16,217 nucleotides of DNA from UBA1189 sp045594245 (GTDB taxonomy: Bacteria; Bacteroidota; Bacteroidia; Bacteroidales; Bacteroidaceae). Shown here one piece after another: positions 1-6,434 of the stretch (position 1 is the first letter of the stretch; each line of letters starts with the position of its first letter). Position numbers and translations under genes: made by a program. The notes beneath the pieces are model-generated. The model ran no database searches, was not told where the DNA came from, and saw nothing but the letters and a program-made list of their open reading frames with translations. Location of the stretch: NCBI GenBank assembly GCA_045594245.1, contig JAZNYG010000070.1, positions 1-16,217 on the forward strand, written 5' to 3'.

Positions 1-129
1 CTCTCTTCAGAGGCTATCGTAGACCTCGACGAGGAGAAGAAGGCGGCCATGGTGAGCAATCTGCTGGTAGTGCTCTGCGCCGACGAGCCTGCACAGCCGG
101 TGATTAATTCGGGTACGTTGAATCATTGA
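1..129 (+). CDS. C-terminal end of a protein, possibly SPFH/band-7 family (5' truncated)
   Basis: The frame is open from the first base of the window and ends at TGA (127-129), giving the last 42 residues of a protein whose start lies upstream. The visible part has an acidic-basic helix-like stretch (DLDEEKKAAMVSNLLVV), then a short tail ending in VINSGTLNH. The KKA(A/T)LVSNLLVVLC-type ending, together with the next two genes (an Arc-like protein and a PH-domain protein), reminds me of the C-terminus of the SPFH domain proteins of Bacteroides relatives. That is recollection and context only, since no SPFH core is inside the window. It probably heads the small cluster that follows. Coding status is fairly safe because the frame is uninterrupted and the composition is coding-like; the family call is weak. 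Confidence 0.5.
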   Translation, partial: LSSEAIVDLDEEKKAAMVSNLLVVLCADEPAQPVINSGTLNH

Positions 130-146
130 TATAAGATGGAGGTAAG

Positions 147-341
147 TGGAGTAAAAAGGAGTTAAATGGAGATAAAGGCCAATAGCTCTATACGCGTGAT
201 AGTACATTTTACTTCGTTGATACCGCGATAGTTCGGTATAGCTTACAAGCAATCTTTACTCTCGCATAATTGCAGTATTGGCATTTAACTTCTTCACGTA
301 GCGAAGCGGAGTGATATCTCCCTTTAACTCCTTTAACTCCA
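147..341. repeat. MITE-like inverted repeat between the SPFH-like tail and the Arc-like gene
   Basis: Two arms built on GGAGTTAAA/GGAGATA words face each other: left arm 147-174, right arm 315-341 read on the other strand. They agree over about 27 bases except for one single-base gap and a couple of substitutions. The enclosed 140 bases contain no convincing gene and a small hairpin (ATACCG/CGGTAT near 221-240). The right arm ends 9 bases before the start codon of the next gene, so the element forms that gene's whole upstream region. No transposase and no clear target duplication is visible. It could be a small non-autonomous element or a folded leader. Confidence 0.5.
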
Positions 342-350
342 TGAATTATT

Positions 351-533
351 ATGGCCGAAAAAGACAATAAAACCAAGAGTTTCGTTCTGCGCGTAGACGC
401 CGAGACGATGGCTGCCATTGAAAAGTGGGCAGCCGATGAGTTCCGCTCTACCAATGGGCAGCTGCAATGGATTATTGCCGAAGCTTTGAAGAAGAGCGGA
501 CGGATGAAAAAGAAGAAAGGAGAAGCCTTATGA
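351..533 (+). CDS. Arc-like ribbon-helix-helix DNA-binding protein
   Basis: A 60-residue basic protein. Residues 9-15 (KSFVLRV) look like the beta strand of a ribbon-helix-helix fold. Two helices follow (about 17-30, DAETMAAIEKWAADE, and 35-50, TNGQLQWIIAEALKKSG). The NGQLQW(I/L)I segment is typical of the Arc family DNA-binding domain found in small Bacteroidales proteins. The tail is lysine-rich. Such proteins bind DNA as dimers, often cooperatively at paired operators. The stop codon overlaps the start of the next gene (ATGA), so the two are surely co-transcribed, and the PH-domain partner is a likely functional neighbour. No Shine-Dalgarno is seen. The right arm of an inverted repeat lies immediately upstream, so a self-operator there is possible but unproven. 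Confidence 0.8.
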   Translation: MAEKDNKTKSFVLRVDAETMAAIEKWAADEFRSTNGQLQWIIAEALKKSGRMKKKKGEAL

Positions 534-1009
534 TTTACCGATTTCGGAGAGACTGGCTGGTTGTTCTTTTGACATTAGTAGTGGTAGCAATTACTATTTA
601 CGTAATGTTTGACGTGTATTTTATGAAAGATGATATGGTTGACCGTATCGTGGCGCCTATTGTCTTCGCGGTGATATATATTCTCGCATTGCGCACGCCC
701 CGCTACTTCTTTATTGAGAAAGACCTTATCATCGTGAAGTTCTTCCTCGGGAGTAAGGTGCTGGAGGATGTCAGCGCTGTACGTCCCATTCTTAAGGGTG
801 AACTGAAGGGAACCATCAAATCTTGGGGTAATGGAGGGTTGATGGGCTATACAGGGTATTTTGAGAGCATGTATATTGGCAAGTTTCAGATGTATGCCGT
901 CAATAAGAAAGAACTGGCTTTGGTGACCCTTGCCAATGGCAAGCAGTATGTGATAAACTATCCGCAGGAACTCCTTGAAAACAAGCAAGAGAATAGAAAT
1001 TTTGCATAG
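530..1009 (+). CDS. Membrane protein with bacterial PH domain
   Basis: 159 residues. I start it at ATG 530, which overlaps the TGA of the Arc-like gene in the ATGA pattern; an in-frame ATG at 467 exists but would lie wholly inside the upstream gene. Two hydrophobic helices occur at about residues 9-27 (WLVVLLTLVVVAITIYVMF) and 38-53 (IVAPIVFAVIYILAL). A beta-rich domain follows from about 57 to 148 (RYFFIEKDLIIVK..., IGKFQMYAV..., LVTLANGKQYVINYP). Two N-terminal helices followed by such strands are the layout of the small bacterial PH-domain (bPH) membrane proteins. The role in the cell is unknown. The paired Arc-like gene suggests a small regulated membrane module. The family call rests on layout, not on a search. 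Confidence 0.75.
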   Translation: MIYRFRRDWLVVLLTLVVVAITIYVMFDVYFMKDDMVDRIVAPIVFAVIYILALRTPRYFFIEKDLIIVKFFLGSKVLEDVSAVRPILKGELKGTIKSWGNGGLMGYTGYFESMYIGKFQMYAVNKKELALVTLANGKQYVINYPQELLENKQENRNFA

Positions 1010-1021
1010 CTTTGTGTGATT

Positions 1022-1109
1022 TTCTACCTGCAAGCAGAAATCTTTCTGCCTGCAAATAGAATATATTATGCTTGCAGTCGGAAAACATTCTACTTGCAGG
1101 GAGAAATAA
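1022..1109. repeat. Four-unit 22-base tandem array of imperfect palindromes (TGCA-centred)
   Basis: Four consecutive 22-base units start at 1022, 1044, 1066 and 1088. Each is built on TTCTnnnTGCAnnnAGAA; unit 3 departs at one base in each arm (TTAT, GGAA). The central TGCA lies at 1029, 1051, 1073 and 1095, exactly 22 bases apart. The arms TTCT and AGAA are complementary, so every unit is an imperfect dyad, while the three bases on either side of TGCA vary. The array fills the gap between the PH-domain gene and the acyltransferase gene. It could be a row of operators on one face of the helix or a set of RNA hairpins. Confidence 0.85.
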
Positions 1110-1168
1110 GAATGGAAAAAGAGATTCTGAAGTGAGATTGGCAACTAATGCTTTAGGTGATATTTGCT

Positions 1169-2302
1169 ATGGGAACAACGGACAATAGACAACGCTATTA
1201 CTTTATCGACAATCTGCGCTGGGTGACTGTGGTGCTGGTGCTCATCTACCACGTGTTCTATAACTTCAATGCGCTGGGAGTCTTTGGCGGCATCGGTGGC
1301 TTTGCCGAGCATCAGTGGCAGGATATTGTGGGGACGATACTCTATCCGTGGTTCATGACCTTGATGTTCCTGCTTGCAGGCATGTCGGGCCGCTATGCCT
1401 TGCAGCATCGTGCAGCACGGGAGTTTCGCCGTGAGCGTACACGCAAGTTGCTCGTGCCCTCCACGCTCGGCCTGCTCGTCTTTGGCTGGGTGTTGGGCTT
1501 CGTCAACATGAAGGCTGGCGGTGGAGTGTTGCCCGAGGAGGTACCTGGCGTGGTGAAGTTCCTGATTGGCGTGATAAGCGGAACGGGTCCTCTGTGGTTT
1601 ATCCAAGACCTCTATGTGTTCTCGCTATTGCTGCTTGTGGTGCGCAAGGCGCTGGATGTCGATAGGGTGGAGGCGTGGTTGGCGCGATGCTCCAAAAGGG
1701 AGATATGGCTTGTGCTTTTTGCCTTCCTCCTTCTGTTGGGACTTTTGGCTCAGACACAGCTTGACGAAGTGGAAACATTTGGTGGTCTCTTGAATCTGTA
1801 TCGCCCCATCTACTACTTTGGCGTTTTTCTCGTGGGCTACTACATCTTCTCTTCGGAGCGCATACACGATTTTTTGGCTCGTGAGCACTTTGTGTTGGGC
1901 ATGACAGCTATCATATGGTGCGTATACTTCTGTGTGCGCTACTATGGGGAGGATTACACCGCTCCCGCCGTGTTGCAGGGTTTTCCGTGCAGCATTTATT
2001 GCTGGTCAATGACGTTGACGCTCATCGGACTCTTCAAGCGTTTGTACGACTGCACCACTCCCTTCTCGCAGTACATGACGCGCAGCAGCTACGGACTCTA
2101 TATCGTGCATATGACCGTGTGTACCTCCGCTTGTCTGTGGCTCAAGTCTACCGTGCTTCCCGTGTGGAGCATCTACTGCCATGCCCTCATCGCCACCTTT
2201 GCCGGCTCGGTGTTGTTGTGGGAGGTGCTGCGCAGGATACCATTTATACGGTGGTGCGTGTTTGGGATAAAAGAAAAGCAAATAGCGATGTTGTCATCCT
2301 GA
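1169..2302 (+). CDS. Acyltransferase 3 family integral membrane protein
   Basis: 377 residues from ATG 1169; an in-frame GTG at 1157 would add four residues. The protein is hydrophobic, with about ten membrane segments. The N-terminal stretch RYYFIDNLRWVTVVLVLIYH has the arginine and histidine pattern of acyltransferase-3 enzymes (OafA/YrhL type), and a second signature R.RR.RTRKLLVPSTLG follows the third helix. Members move acetyl or other short acyl groups from the cytoplasm onto sugars or lipids at the outer face of the inner membrane; the substrate here cannot be told. There is no sugar-transfer cluster around it, so it seems to be a stand-alone gene. Its last codons (MLSS, stop) are supplied by a repeat element that begins at 2291, so the C-terminus has probably been altered by that insertion. 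Confidence 0.85.
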   Translation: MGTTDNRQRYYFIDNLRWVTVVLVLIYHVFYNFNALGVFGGIGGFAEHQWQDIVGTILYPWFMTLMFLLAGMSGRYALQHRAAREFRRERTRKLLVPSTLGLLVFGWVLGFVNMKAGGGVLPEEVPGVVKFLIGVISGTGPLWFIQDLYVFSLLLLVVRKALDVDRVEAWLARCSKREIWLVLFAFLLLLGLLAQTQLDEVETFGGLLNLYRPIYYFGVFLVGYYIFSSERIHDFLAREHFVLGMTAIIWCVYFCVRYYGEDYTAPAVLQGFPCSIYCWSMTLTLIGLFKRLYDCTTPFSQYMTRSSYGLYIVHMTVCTSACLWLKSTVLPVWSIYCHALIATFAGSVLLWEVLRRIPFIRWCVFGIKEKQIAMLSS

Positions 2303-2404
2303 ACGAAGTGAAGAAACGTGTTCGCTGGCCGAAGGGAAAAGCAATCTCGCTGTGTATTCTGCTAAGTTCCAGTGCGAGATGCTTCGTTTCACTCAGCATG
2401 ACAA
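2291..2404. repeat. Inverted-repeat intergenic element (TTGTCATCCTGA type)
   Basis: The left end, reading TTGTCATCCTGAACGAAGTG, is matched on the opposite strand by the right end at 2382-2404 (TTGTCATGCTGAGTGAAACG), with about 18 of 23 positions identical. The middle has a further dyad-like region around CTCGCTGTG/GTGCGAGA. The element lies between the acyltransferase and the CPBP protease genes, and the acyltransferase stop codon (2300-2302) is inside its left end. A second partial end (CTCTGAATGACA) follows at 2419-2430, suggesting a nested or partly decayed second copy. Elements with CATCCTGA(A/G)CGAAG ends are known to me as dispersed repeats in many bacteria. Confidence 0.75.
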
Positions 2405-2473
2405 TCCTTGTGAGAGTGCTCTGAATGACATTCCAATGAATTATAACTGACTAAAACTAAAAACAATAAACCT

Positions 2474-3385
2474 ATGACACAATCAACCAACAAACAAGAA
2501 TTTCGCCGCATCTGGCTCTTTCTCCTCATCACTTTCACGATGACTTTTGCCTGGACTATCGGGCTTATCTGGCCTCGTGTGCTTGGACACGATGCTGCTA
2601 CACTCACTGCCGAGGAGACACTCATCAATACCGCACTCACTGCCGTGCTGATGTTCTTCCCCGCCATCGGCGTACTCATCACCCGACTCATTACTCGCGA
2701 GGGATTCAAGAACTCCATGTTGCGCCTCAACCTGAAGGGCAACGTGCGCTACTACCTCATCGGCTGGTTCGGCCCCTTCGTACTGACCGTCATCGGTGCG
2801 GTGCTCTACTACCTTATCTTCCCGTCAGAGTTTACGCTCTCGTCCTATTATGCTCAGATGGCAACATTGCCCGTTTCTGTGGAAACATTTTGGATAGTGC
2901 AGCTGCTGCTGATGATGGTGGCTCCGCTGCTCAACCTCGTCACTTGCTTTGGCGAAGAGTGGGGTTGGCGTGGATACCTGCTACCCAAGGTGGCCAGTCG
3001 CATGAAGTTTCTGCCCACGGTGCTCGTTACGGGCCTTATCTGGGGCGTATGGCATGCACCCATCATTGCCGCGGGACACAACTATGGTATGGACTATCCC
3101 GGCTATCCGTTTGCGGGAATCGTGGCCATGTGTCTGCTATGTATCGTGTTAGGAACACTATTCTCCTATATCACCCTGAAAACCAAGAGCTGCTGGCCTG
3201 CAGTGTTTGCCCACGGCATGATGAATGGCACCGCCTCCATCGGTGTCATCTTCCTTGCCGACCCTATAGCCTACGACCGCTTCGTTGGGCCTGTGCCTAC
3301 AGGCATCATCGGTGCTGCCGCCTATATCGTGGTGGCGGTATGGATAGTGTGGAAGATGATGCGCGAAGAGACAAGACAAGGCTAA
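2474..3385 (+). CDS. CPBP family intramembrane metalloprotease (CAAX protease-like)
   Basis: 303 residues with about eight membrane segments. The three diagnostic motifs of the CPBP/Abi family are in order: EEWGWRG (E161, E162, R166), the GLIWGVWH helix (H194) and HGMMNG (H247, N251). These residues form the metal and catalytic site of the family, which includes the eukaryotic Rce1 CAAX protease and bacterial proteins tied to bacteriocin self-immunity or membrane-protein processing. The first helix begins at about residue 13 after a short polar N-terminus, and there is no signal peptide. All key residues are present, so it should be active; the substrate is unknown. No partner bacteriocin gene is visible nearby. 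The start at ATG 2474 is preceded by an A-rich stretch, as is common in Bacteroidetes. Confidence 0.9.
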   Translation: MTQSTNKQEFRRIWLFLLITFTMTFAWTIGLIWPRVLGHDAATLTAEETLINTALTAVLMFFPAIGVLITRLITREGFKNSMLRLNLKGNVRYYLIGWFGPFVLTVIGAVLYYLIFPSEFTLSSYYAQMATLPVSVETFWIVQLLLMMVAPLLNLVTCFGEEWGWRGYLLPKVASRMKFLPTVLVTGLIWGVWHAPIIAAGHNYGMDYPGYPFAGIVAMCLLCIVLGTLFSYITLKTKSCWPAVFAHGMMNGTASIGVIFLADPIAYDRFVGPVPTGIIGAAAYIVVAVWIVWKMMREETRQG

Positions 3386-3421
3386 TGAATAAGGTTGTTT
3401 AATAAAAATTATAGGTTAAAT

Positions 3422-3453
3422 GTTGTTCAACTCAAAAAGTATGTATACATTTG
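3422..3453 (+). promoter_or_regulatory. Bacteroidetes-type promoter of the outer membrane barrel gene
   Basis: The -7 box TACATTTG is at 3446-3453. A GTTG that serves as the -33 box is at 3422-3425, 20 bases upstream. Transcription would begin near 3460, leaving an AT-rich leader of about 36 bases before ATG 3497. Confidence 0.7.
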
Positions 3454-3496
3454 CCGTGTCAATTTTATAATGTTTAATTAAAAAATTAAAGATTTT

Positions 3497-4024
3497 ATGA
3501 AAAAGTCATTATTGGCAATTGCTTTTGCAATGGTAGCTATGGTAGGTAGCGCACAGGTATTTGTTGGTGGTTCTTTGGGATTTGGTTCCACAAAGGCTGA
3601 AGGTGCAAAATATGGTACTACAAATTTCGGTTTGAACCCTGAGGTTGGTTATGTGTTGAATGACTCATGGTGCATTGGTTTGCCTATTGGTGTTGATTAT
3701 ACAAAGACTGCGGCTCAGAAACTTATTGATGCGGACGGTACTACCACATGGAACGTTGCTCCCTACGCTCGTTATACATTCTATAAAGCAGGTATCCTTT
3801 CTTGCTTTGTTGATGGTGTGCTCGGTTTTAATGGTGTGCAGGGTGGCGATACCAATGTAGCTGTTTATGTAGCTCCTGGTGTGGCTCTCAGTGTGACAGA
3901 TAACATTAGTTTAGTGTCTCGTCTCGGTTCACTCGGATGGAATAATCAGCATGGTCATGGCAACTATTTCGGTTTGAATGCCAATGCTTCCATTACTTCT
4001 GTAGGCGTATACTACACATTCTAA
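3497..4024 (+). CDS. Small outer membrane beta-barrel protein (OmpX/porin-like)
   Basis: 175 residues. Residues 1-20 form a signal peptide (MKKSLLAIAFAMVAMVGSAQ, cleavage expected near GSA-Q). The mature part is rich in alternating aromatic/glycine strands (FVGGSLGFGST..., NFGLNPEVGYVL, YARYTFYKAG, SLVSRLGSLGW) and ends in VGVYYTF. A terminal phenylalanine in the last strand is the usual signal for outer membrane barrel assembly. The length suits an eight-stranded barrel. It stands alone between its own promoter (3422-3453) and terminator (4046-4079). The AT-rich leader and frequent ggt/gtt/gct codons, unlike the GC-richer neighbours, suggest strong expression or a different codon regime. No ligand or enzymatic role can be read. 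Confidence 0.85.
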   Translation: MKKSLLAIAFAMVAMVGSAQVFVGGSLGFGSTKAEGAKYGTTNFGLNPEVGYVLNDSWCIGLPIGVDYTKTAAQKLIDADGTTTWNVAPYARYTFYKAGILSCFVDGVLGFNGVQGGDTNVAVYVAPGVALSVTDNISLVSRLGSLGWNNQHGHGNYFGLNANASITSVGVYYTF

Positions 4025-4045
4025 AGAATAATATCTTTATAATCG

Positions 4046-4079
4046 AAGAGGAGATGTGCTGGCACATCTCCTCTTTTTT
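4046..4079 (+). terminator. Intrinsic terminator after the barrel gene
   Basis: A perfect 13-14 base-pair stem (arms 4046-4059 and 4062-4075, loop CTGG) runs into six T's. The T run includes bases of the miaA stop codon on the other strand, so the convergent genes abut here. On the minus strand the stem is not followed by a T run. Confidence 0.9.
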
Positions 4080-4980
4080 ATAGCTGACTATCCAAATAGG
4101 CTATAATGTCTTCGGTATCATCGGGATGGAACCATTGGATGCTTTCGTCGCGGCGAAACCATGTCATCTGCTTGCGCGAATAGATGCGGCTGTTCTGCTT
4201 AATCTTCTCGATGGCAAACTCCAGCGTGCAGTTACCGTCGAAGTGGGCAAACAGCTCCTTGTAGCCTACGGTGTTGAGTGAATTGAGGTGACGGTAAGGA
4301 TATACGCTACGTGCCTCTTCGACGAGGCCGTCGGCCAGCATTTGGTCTACTCGGCGGTTGATGCGGTCGTACAGTTCCTCGCGTTCGCGGCGTAGGCCTA
4401 TCTTGATGATGCGGAAGGGACGTTCCTTGGCAGTGCGTGTGCGGAAAGAGGTGTAGGTGCGCCCCGTCATATAGCATATCTCGAGGGCATGGATGACGCG
4501 CTTGGGATTCTTCAGGTCTACGATGCGGTAGTACTCGGGGTCGAGCAGGCGCAGTTCATTGACCAAGGGCTCCAGTCCCTCCTGTTCGTAGCGGTCGAGC
4601 AGCGTACGGCGTGTGATGTCGTCCACGGTGGGAATATCATCAATACCCTTGCATACGGCATCGATATACATCATGCTGCCGCCCGTAAGCAGCAGGGCGT
4701 TGTGTGAGTGGAACAGCTCCTCGGTGAGTTTCAATACGTCAATCTCGTATTGTGCTGCGCTATAGTAGTCCGTCAGGTGATGTGTGCCTATGAAGTAATG
4801 CTTTACCCGCTCCTGCTCCTCTTGCGTAGGTGCAGCGGTTCCGATGGGAATTTCGGCATATAATTGACGCGAATCGGCCGAAAGGATAGGAGAACCTAAC
4901 CGTTCGGCCAATGCAAAACTCAATGCCGTCTTTCCTACCCCCGTAGGGCCGAGGAGTACGACTAAAGTCTTATCTTTCAC
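4078..4980 (-). CDS. miaA: tRNA dimethylallyltransferase MiaA
   Basis: 300 residues. The enzyme adds a dimethylallyl group to N6 of A37 in tRNAs that read UNN codons. The P-loop GPTGVGKT (11-18), the DSRQ motif (36-39, with D36 the expected catalytic aspartate), the PIGTAAP segment (45-51) and the GGSMMYIDA stretch that contacts the isoprenoid diphosphate are all present. Length is normal for the family. The gene starts with GTG at 4980; no in-frame ATG lies between it and the stop of the upstream gene, which ends 8 bases before. It is therefore the last gene of the lpx transcript. Its linkage to lipid A genes looks like positional convenience, though both pathways respond to growth rate. Bacteroidetes often carry a second miaA copy elsewhere. 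Confidence 0.95.
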   Translation of the reverse strand: MKDKTLVVLLGPTGVGKTALSFALAERLGSPILSADSRQLYAEIPIGTAAPTQEEQERVKHYFIGTHHLTDYYSAAQYEIDVLKLTEELFHSHNALLLTGGSMMYIDAVCKGIDDIPTVDDITRRTLLDRYEQEGLEPLVNELRLLDPEYYRIVDLKNPKRVIHALEICYMTGRTYTSFRTRTAKERPFRIIKIGLRREREELYDRINRRVDQMLADGLVEEARSVYPYRHLNSLNTVGYKELFAHFDGNCTLEFAIEKIKQNSRIYSRKQMTWFRRDESIQWFHPDDTEDIIAYLDSQL

Positions 4981-4988
4981 CTTCAGCC

Positions 4989-5543
4989 TTAATAGAGTAT
5001 GCTATCGTCAAAGTCGGCTGGAGAACCCATATCGAAGCCGTCGGGGTCAATCTCGTCAAGGTCGAAGTCCTCATCGTCGCCGAAGCTGTCGTCGAGCGCT
5101 GTGGTGCTCACCTGTGCAGCCATCAGCTGGTCGAAGTCGAGCAACTGCTGTGGAGCCTCACCCGTCTGCTTGGTGCATACGGCTTCGTCGAGATTCTTGC
5201 CTGTGATTATTTCGGTAAGCTCGATGAAGAAGGCGCGGTCGGCCAGCGGGTCGAAGATGTAGAGCAAGTGTTGTTTCTCCTCCTCGAGGAGTTCGCTCAG
5301 CGGAGTCTCTTCCATAATCCAGCTGTCCACATCTGAGCTGGTGCCCATATCTTCCAATGTGACTTCGGTCTCTTTCTCCCAATTGTCATCGCATACGAAG
5401 AACGAGGTCATCTGGTCGTTAGGATAACCTACTGACTTCAGAATGGCATTGTGGAAATCAAGGAATGTGGCGTCAGAGTCAATCTGAATCTCTCTGCGGA
5501 AGTTGTCAACCTCGTCAGAGATAATGGTGAAGCGGTATACCAT
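4989..5543 (-). CDS. pRiA4b ORF-3-like (IS1096 TnpR passenger family) acidic protein
   Basis: 184 residues. The N-terminal 120 residues (YRFTIISDEVDNFRREIQID, then FLDFHNAILKSVGY..., HLLYIFDPLADRAFFIELTEI) follow the fold of the plasmid pRiA4b ORF-3 / IS1096 passenger family, where a substrate-like beta-grasp domain ends in an 'YxxDFGDxW'-type segment, here LLYIFDPLADRAFF. The C-terminus from about 148 is very acidic (DDSFGDDEDFDLDEIDPDG) and probably disordered. Despite the family name there is nothing transposon-like around it: it sits 41 bases behind lpxA and 8 bases ahead of miaA in an apparently stable operon. No enzymatic function is known to me. The start at ATG 5543 is the only good one. 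The family call is from memory of the pattern. Confidence 0.75.
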   Translation of the reverse strand: MVYRFTIISDEVDNFRREIQIDSDATFLDFHNAILKSVGYPNDQMTSFFVCDDNWEKETEVTLEDMGTSSDVDSWIMEETPLSELLEEEKQHLLYIFDPLADRAFFIELTEIITGKNLDEAVCTKQTGEAPQQLLDFDQLMAAQVSTTALDDSFGDDEDFDLDEIDPDGFDMGSPADFDDSILY

Positions 5544-5584
5544 ATATGATGAGTTTTTAGTTCTTAAGTTTTTGAGTTTATTGG

Positions 5585-6367
5585 TTATCCTTCGTATCTG
5601 ATGATGCCTCGTTTGGCACCTTCGATGAACGAAATGATGTACTCTATCTCGGGAGTCATCTCCATCTCTTCCTTGATGCGCTCAATGGCCATTGTGGTGT
5701 TGAGGCCGCTTTGGTAAATGATGCGATAGGCTTGGTGTATGGCATCGATTTGCTCATTGGTGAAGCCGCGACGACGCAAGCCGATAAGGTTTACGCCACA
5801 GTATGAGATGGGTTCACGGGCAGCGATGATGTAGGGGGGAATCTCCTTGCTGCTCTTGCAACCACCTTGCACCATGACATAGCTTCCGATGCGGCAGAAT
5901 TGGTGTACGAGTACTGTAGAGCTCAGAATAGCATAGTCGTCAACGATAACTTCGCCGGCCAGCTTGGTCTGGTTGCCGATGATACAGCCGTTGCCTACGA
6001 TGGTGTCGTGGGCCACGTGTACGCCCTCCATCAGTAGGTTGCCATTGCCTACAACAGTCTTTCCCTTAGCTGCGGTTCCGCGATTGATGGTTACATTCTC
6101 GCGGATGGTGTTGTTGTCGCCTATTTCGGCTGTCGTCTCCTCTCCCTGGAATTTCAAATCTTGTGGTATGGCACCGATGACTGCTCCGGGAAAGATGGTA
6201 TTGCCATTTCCGATGCGTGAGCCATAGAGGATGTTGGCATTGGGCATGATGACGTTGTTGTCGCCTATCACTACATTGTGGTCAATGTATACGAAGGGAC
6301 CAATCTCCACATTCTCGCCAATGACGGCTTCGGGGTGGATATATGCTAATGGACTAATCTTGCTCAT
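5585..6367 (-). CDS. lpxA: UDP-N-acetylglucosamine acyltransferase LpxA
   Basis: 260 residues. This is the first enzyme of lipid A synthesis; it moves a 3-hydroxyacyl chain from acyl carrier protein to the 3-position of UDP-GlcNAc in the cytoplasm. The first 190 residues are hexapeptide repeats of a left-handed beta helix (VIGENVEIGPFVYI, VVIGDNNVI, AVIGAIPQDLKF and so on). The catalytic histidine is H120 in HVAHD, equivalent to His125 of E. coli. The C-terminal helical part begins near 190 (ISYCGVNLIGLRRRGF). Length is typical. The gene follows lpxC after a 67-base gap that holds a perfect 26-base palindrome, and precedes the pRiA4b-like gene by 41 bases. Confidence 0.97.
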   Translation of the reverse strand: MSKISPLAYIHPEAVIGENVEIGPFVYIDHNVVIGDNNVIMPNANILYGSRIGNGNTIFPGAVIGAIPQDLKFQGEETTAEIGDNNTIRENVTINRGTAAKGKTVVGNGNLLMEGVHVAHDTIVGNGCIIGNQTKLAGEVIVDDYAILSSTVLVHQFCRIGSYVMVQGGCKSSKEIPPYIIAAREPISYCGVNLIGLRRRGFTNEQIDAIHQAYRIIYQSGLNTTMAIERIKEEMEMTPEIEYIISFIEGAKRGIIRYEG

Positions 6368-6402
6368 ATCAATTGTCGTGTTTTATCCTTATATATAAAT
6401 AT

Positions 6403-6433
6403 AGGTATAGGAGCCGGCTCCTATACCTTTTTT
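6403..6433. repeat. Perfect 26-base palindrome with T tract between lpxC and lpxA
   Basis: Bases 6403-6428 are a perfect palindrome (core GGAGCCGGCTCC), with T's from 6428 to 6433 on the plus strand. The operon runs on the minus strand, where the A tract comes before and the downstream side is TATATTTATATA rather than a pure T run. It therefore looks more like a transcript stem, processing site or partial attenuator than a simple terminator. It stands exactly where a fused FabZ domain would be in relatives. Confidence 0.75.
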
Positions 6434-6434
6434 G

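Noticed and set aside
467..529. Upstream start for the PH-domain protein
   Set aside because: It lies inside the Arc-like gene, adds a charged stretch before the first helix, and the ATGA overlap start at 530 is better.
4046..4079. Terminator for miaA on the minus strand
   Set aside because: The stem is shared but no T run follows on that strand, so only plus-strand termination is supported.
6368..6434. Frameshifted or decayed fabZ after lpxC
   Set aside because: Only 67 bases are available and they are a palindrome and AT-rich sequence with no FabZ-like reading.
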